Shown in pieces: positions 31,274 through 32,890 of a stretch of DNA of 32,890 bases. The DNA comes from an uncultured Prevotellaceae bacterium (GTDB lineage: Bacteria > Bacteroidota > Bacteroidia > Bacteroidales > Bacteroidaceae), in the NCBI GenBank assembly GCA_902776545.1, contig CACYQO010000026.1, positions 1-32,890 on the forward strand, written 5' to 3'. How positions within the stretch are numbered: position 1 is the first letter of the stretch; every line of letters begins with the position of its first letter. The notes under the pieces are model-generated. The model was not told the DNA's origin, did not search any database, and saw only the letters and a list, made by a program, of their open reading frames with translations. Made by a program: the position numbers and the translations under genes.

Positions 31274-31356
31274 AAATTCTCGAGAGAATTTCAGGGTTTA
31301 CCCTAACTAAAGTCTGACTTTACCCTAACGAAACTCCTGAATTCTCTCGAGAATTT
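31274..31356. repeat. Long inverted repeat with nested direct repeat
   Basis: AAATTCTCGAGAGAATT-TCAGG (31274-31295) pairs with CCTGAATTCTCTCGAGAATTT (31336-31356), 21 pairs with one bulged T. Between them lie two copies of TTTACCCTAAC (31297-31307 and 31319-31329, 22 bases apart) around the palindrome AAAGTCTGACTTT. It lies downstream of the partial permease and may act as its terminator, or be a dispersed palindromic element. Confidence 0.7.
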
Positions 31357-31429
31357 ATCAGCCACTCCTAACCTATCCTATGGTTCTAAGCATTCTTTCC
31401 TGGACTTTAGATAGCCCAAACTGCGATTC

Positions 31430-32890
31430 TCATTCGTTCTTGATGCTGTGAATAGGATTCTCGCTGGCGTTTTTCCAGCTTTGGTAAGTGACCGTCAGCA
31501 TCGTGATGAGGGCGATGAGGAGGAAGGATACTAAGAACAGCAAGGGCGAAATGGTGGTACGGACGGCAAAGCTCTCAAGCCAATGCTCACCCCAAAAGTA
31601 ACCTATGGGAGCCGCCACCACGAAGCAACCTAACAGGATATACAGGTATCGGCGGTTGAACATCGTCAGGATCTCTTTCGTGGAACTACCGAACACCTTG
31701 CGGATGCCTATCTCCTTGCGACGGTATTCACTCTCGAACATCGTCATGCCAAACACGCCGATGATACTGATCAGGATGGCGAGCAGAGAGAAGAGCAGGA
31801 TCTGCGTGGTGAAACGTTCTTCCTGCTGATAGGTTTTCTCCAGTACCTCGTCCATATAGCGCAGGCCGCTGATGTCGAGAGGCTGGCCTTTCTCGTACTT
31901 GTTGACCACTTCCATCACTTTCTGCTTGGCTTCCTGTTTGTCCACTCCTGCAGCCACTCGCACCAGCATGTGATTGCGCCAAAAGCCATTCCCCCAGTTT
32001 TCGCTATTCGGACTGGGGACAAAGAAAGCAATAGGCTGCTGGGTATCATCCACTCGCAAGGAGGCAAACTTGATATCCTTACAGAAACCAACAACGGGAT
32101 AATCTCTATCGTTAATGGGCTGATCTATGGTGAGCCAAGGATATTTCTTCTTCGCCGACTCATTGAAGATATACACATCGCCATCGTCTTTGCGGAAATT
32201 ACGGCCCTCCACGATGTCAATGCCCATTACATCGAGGAAGCGCCAATCCACGAAGATGCAGGTAAAGTTCGTGTGTTTCTCGCCTTCACCTCTGCCCCAC
32301 GTCATATAACTGTCGCTACTGCCTAAGACGCTCTGAGTCAGACTTGCGCCCTCTATGCCTGAAATCGAACGCAGGTCAGCGTCGATAGCATCCACCTTGT
32401 TGCGTGTATCAGGTGCCGTCCTTACTACCAGCACTTCATCCTTGTCGAAGCCGTAGTCGGTATGATAGATGAGATAGCTCTGCAGGTACATGATGCCCAC
32501 ACCAATCACCAACATGAAGGAAACGATGAATTGCAGACAAATCAAGACGGAACGCAACATACGACCTTTGGGCGACAAGCCAAAGGAACCCTTCAGCACC
32601 AAGGCTGGTGGGAAGGAGGTGACGTAGTAAGACGGATAGGCACCAGCCATCAGACCTACAATGATGCTGAGCAGCAGGGTGAGAGCTATCAGCAGCTGAT
32701 GGTCTTGCAACAAGATGCTTCCTTGTACTAGTTCCTGTAAACCCAGGTCGTGAGCCAGATATACGATGAGCAAAGCTAGAATAAAGGCTATCAGGCTGAT
32801 GAGCACTGCCTCCGCCAACAGGCTGCCCCTCAGGCTCGCCGTCGTTGCTCCCAACACCTTCTGGGTATTGATGCTGCGGATGCGCATAGG
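31430..32890 (-). CDS. FtsX/MacB-type ABC permease, C-terminal part (runs off the window)
   Basis: The reading frame is open to the window edge, so the visible 486 codons lack the N-terminus; the first visible residues ...RIRSINTQKVLGAT correspond to the conserved (K)EIG-x-RK-x-LGA(T/S) turn before a membrane segment of the first FtsX block. Membrane segments follow: LLAEAVLISLIAFILALLIV, LIALTLLLSIIVGLMAGAYP and VLICLQFIVSFMLVIGVGIM. After a periplasmic domain comes the final FtsX block (LLFSLLAILISIIGVFGMTM, YRRKEIGIRKVFGSSTKEIL, LLFLVSFLLIALITMLTVTY) ending NPIHSIKNE. It is a paralog of the permease at 26787-29153. No ATPase gene follows it within the window. Confidence 0.92.
   Translation of the reverse strand, partial: PMRIRSINTQKVLGATTASLRGSLLAEAVLISLIAFILALLIVYLAHDLGLQELVQGSILLQDHQLLIALTLLLSIIVGLMAGAYPSYYVTSFPPALVLKGSFGLSPKGRMLRSVLICLQFIVSFMLVIGVGIMYLQSYLIYHTDYGFDKDEVLVVRTAPDTRNKVDAIDADLRSISGIEGASLTQSVLGSSDSYMTWGRGEGEKHTNFTCIFVDWRFLDVMGIDIVEGRNFRKDDGDVYIFNESAKKKYPWLTIDQPINDRDYPVVGFCKDIKFASLRVDDTQQPIAFFVPSPNSENWGNGFWRNHMLVRVAAGVDKQEAKQKVMEVVNKYEKGQPLDISGLRYMDEVLEKTYQQEERFTTQILLFSLLAILISIIGVFGMTMFESEYRRKEIGIRKVFGSSTKEILTMFNRRYLYILLGCFVVAAPIGYFWGEHWLESFAVRTTISPLLFLVSFLLIALITMLTVTYQSWKNASENPIHSIKNE

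Larger units (their letters stand above)
30889..31429. other. Gene-free AT-rich stretch with short repeats
   Basis: No supported gene lies between the AAA ATPase promoter region and the end of the partial permease. The stretch holds a cluster of ACTACAT-type repeats (31049-31153) and a large imperfect inverted repeat (31274-31356) described separately. A 21-codon ORF at 30948-31013 on the + strand has no support beyond its length. Confidence 0.6.

Overview
The window looks like a chromosomal segment of a Bacteroidales bacterium, most likely a gut or rumen Prevotella/Segatella-type organism. The evidence is paired SusC/SusD genes, short C-terminal tails of the form Y-x-L-x-G-(K/R/Q)-(R/K)-(L/V) ... 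KGI(Y/V) ... GKK ... IK on secreted proteins, lipoprotein signal peptides ending in (L/V)TSC, weak Shine-Dalgarno use, and several -7 elements of the Bacteroidetes type TAnnTTTG (TACCTTTG, TATCTTTG, TAACTTTG, TAATTTTG). Species cannot be fixed from this sequence alone.

Layout. 1-290 (+): the end of a secreted protein with a C-terminal sorting-type tail, followed by a 50-residue peptide with a leader/core-like layout. 565-6338 (+): a phage-derived block of five genes: two unrecognised proteins that share a C-terminal domain, a Rha/KilAC antirepressor, a GH24 lysozyme, and a VirE-N/primase-associated P-loop ATPase. No integrase, capsid or terminase gene lies beside it. 6374-10025 (-): a probable five-gene operon for envelope proteins (a shortened beta-barrel, a 31-residue lipoprotein, a secreted alpha/beta hydrolase, an outer-membrane beta-barrel and a metallophosphoesterase lipoprotein). 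10359-25854 (-): a seven-gene polysaccharide-utilisation operon, susC-susD-susC-susD, a DUF1735-type lipoprotein, a GH10-like lipoprotein that has lost its nucleophile, and a secreted multi-module binding protein. 26070-29153 (-): an FtsX/MacB-type permease and its ATPase. 29312-30739 (-): an AAA ATPase with a DUF234-like nuclease domain. 30740-31429: a repeat-rich gene-free stretch. 31430-end (-): the C-terminal part of a second FtsX/MacB-type permease.

How it fits together. The polysaccharide locus encodes capture and import across the outer membrane but, as read here, no intact glycanase. Its enzyme-like member keeps the GH10 fold, an inserted binding module and the acid/base Glu, but has Asn in place of the nucleophile, so I read it as a surface glycan-binding protein; a xylan-type ligand is an inference from that fold and the double SusC/D layout. 

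The most unusual signal is the repeat architecture. Heptamer arrays (TAATTNC on the + strand) fill five consecutive gene junctions of the polysaccharide operon and run up to each start codon. They are followed by a recurrent start-plus-signal-peptide cassette, in which lipobox-proximal codons are themselves tandemly duplicated. Other repeats of intergenic type lie in frame inside coding sequences (rha, the VirE-N ATPase, the hydrolase) exactly at domain boundaries.
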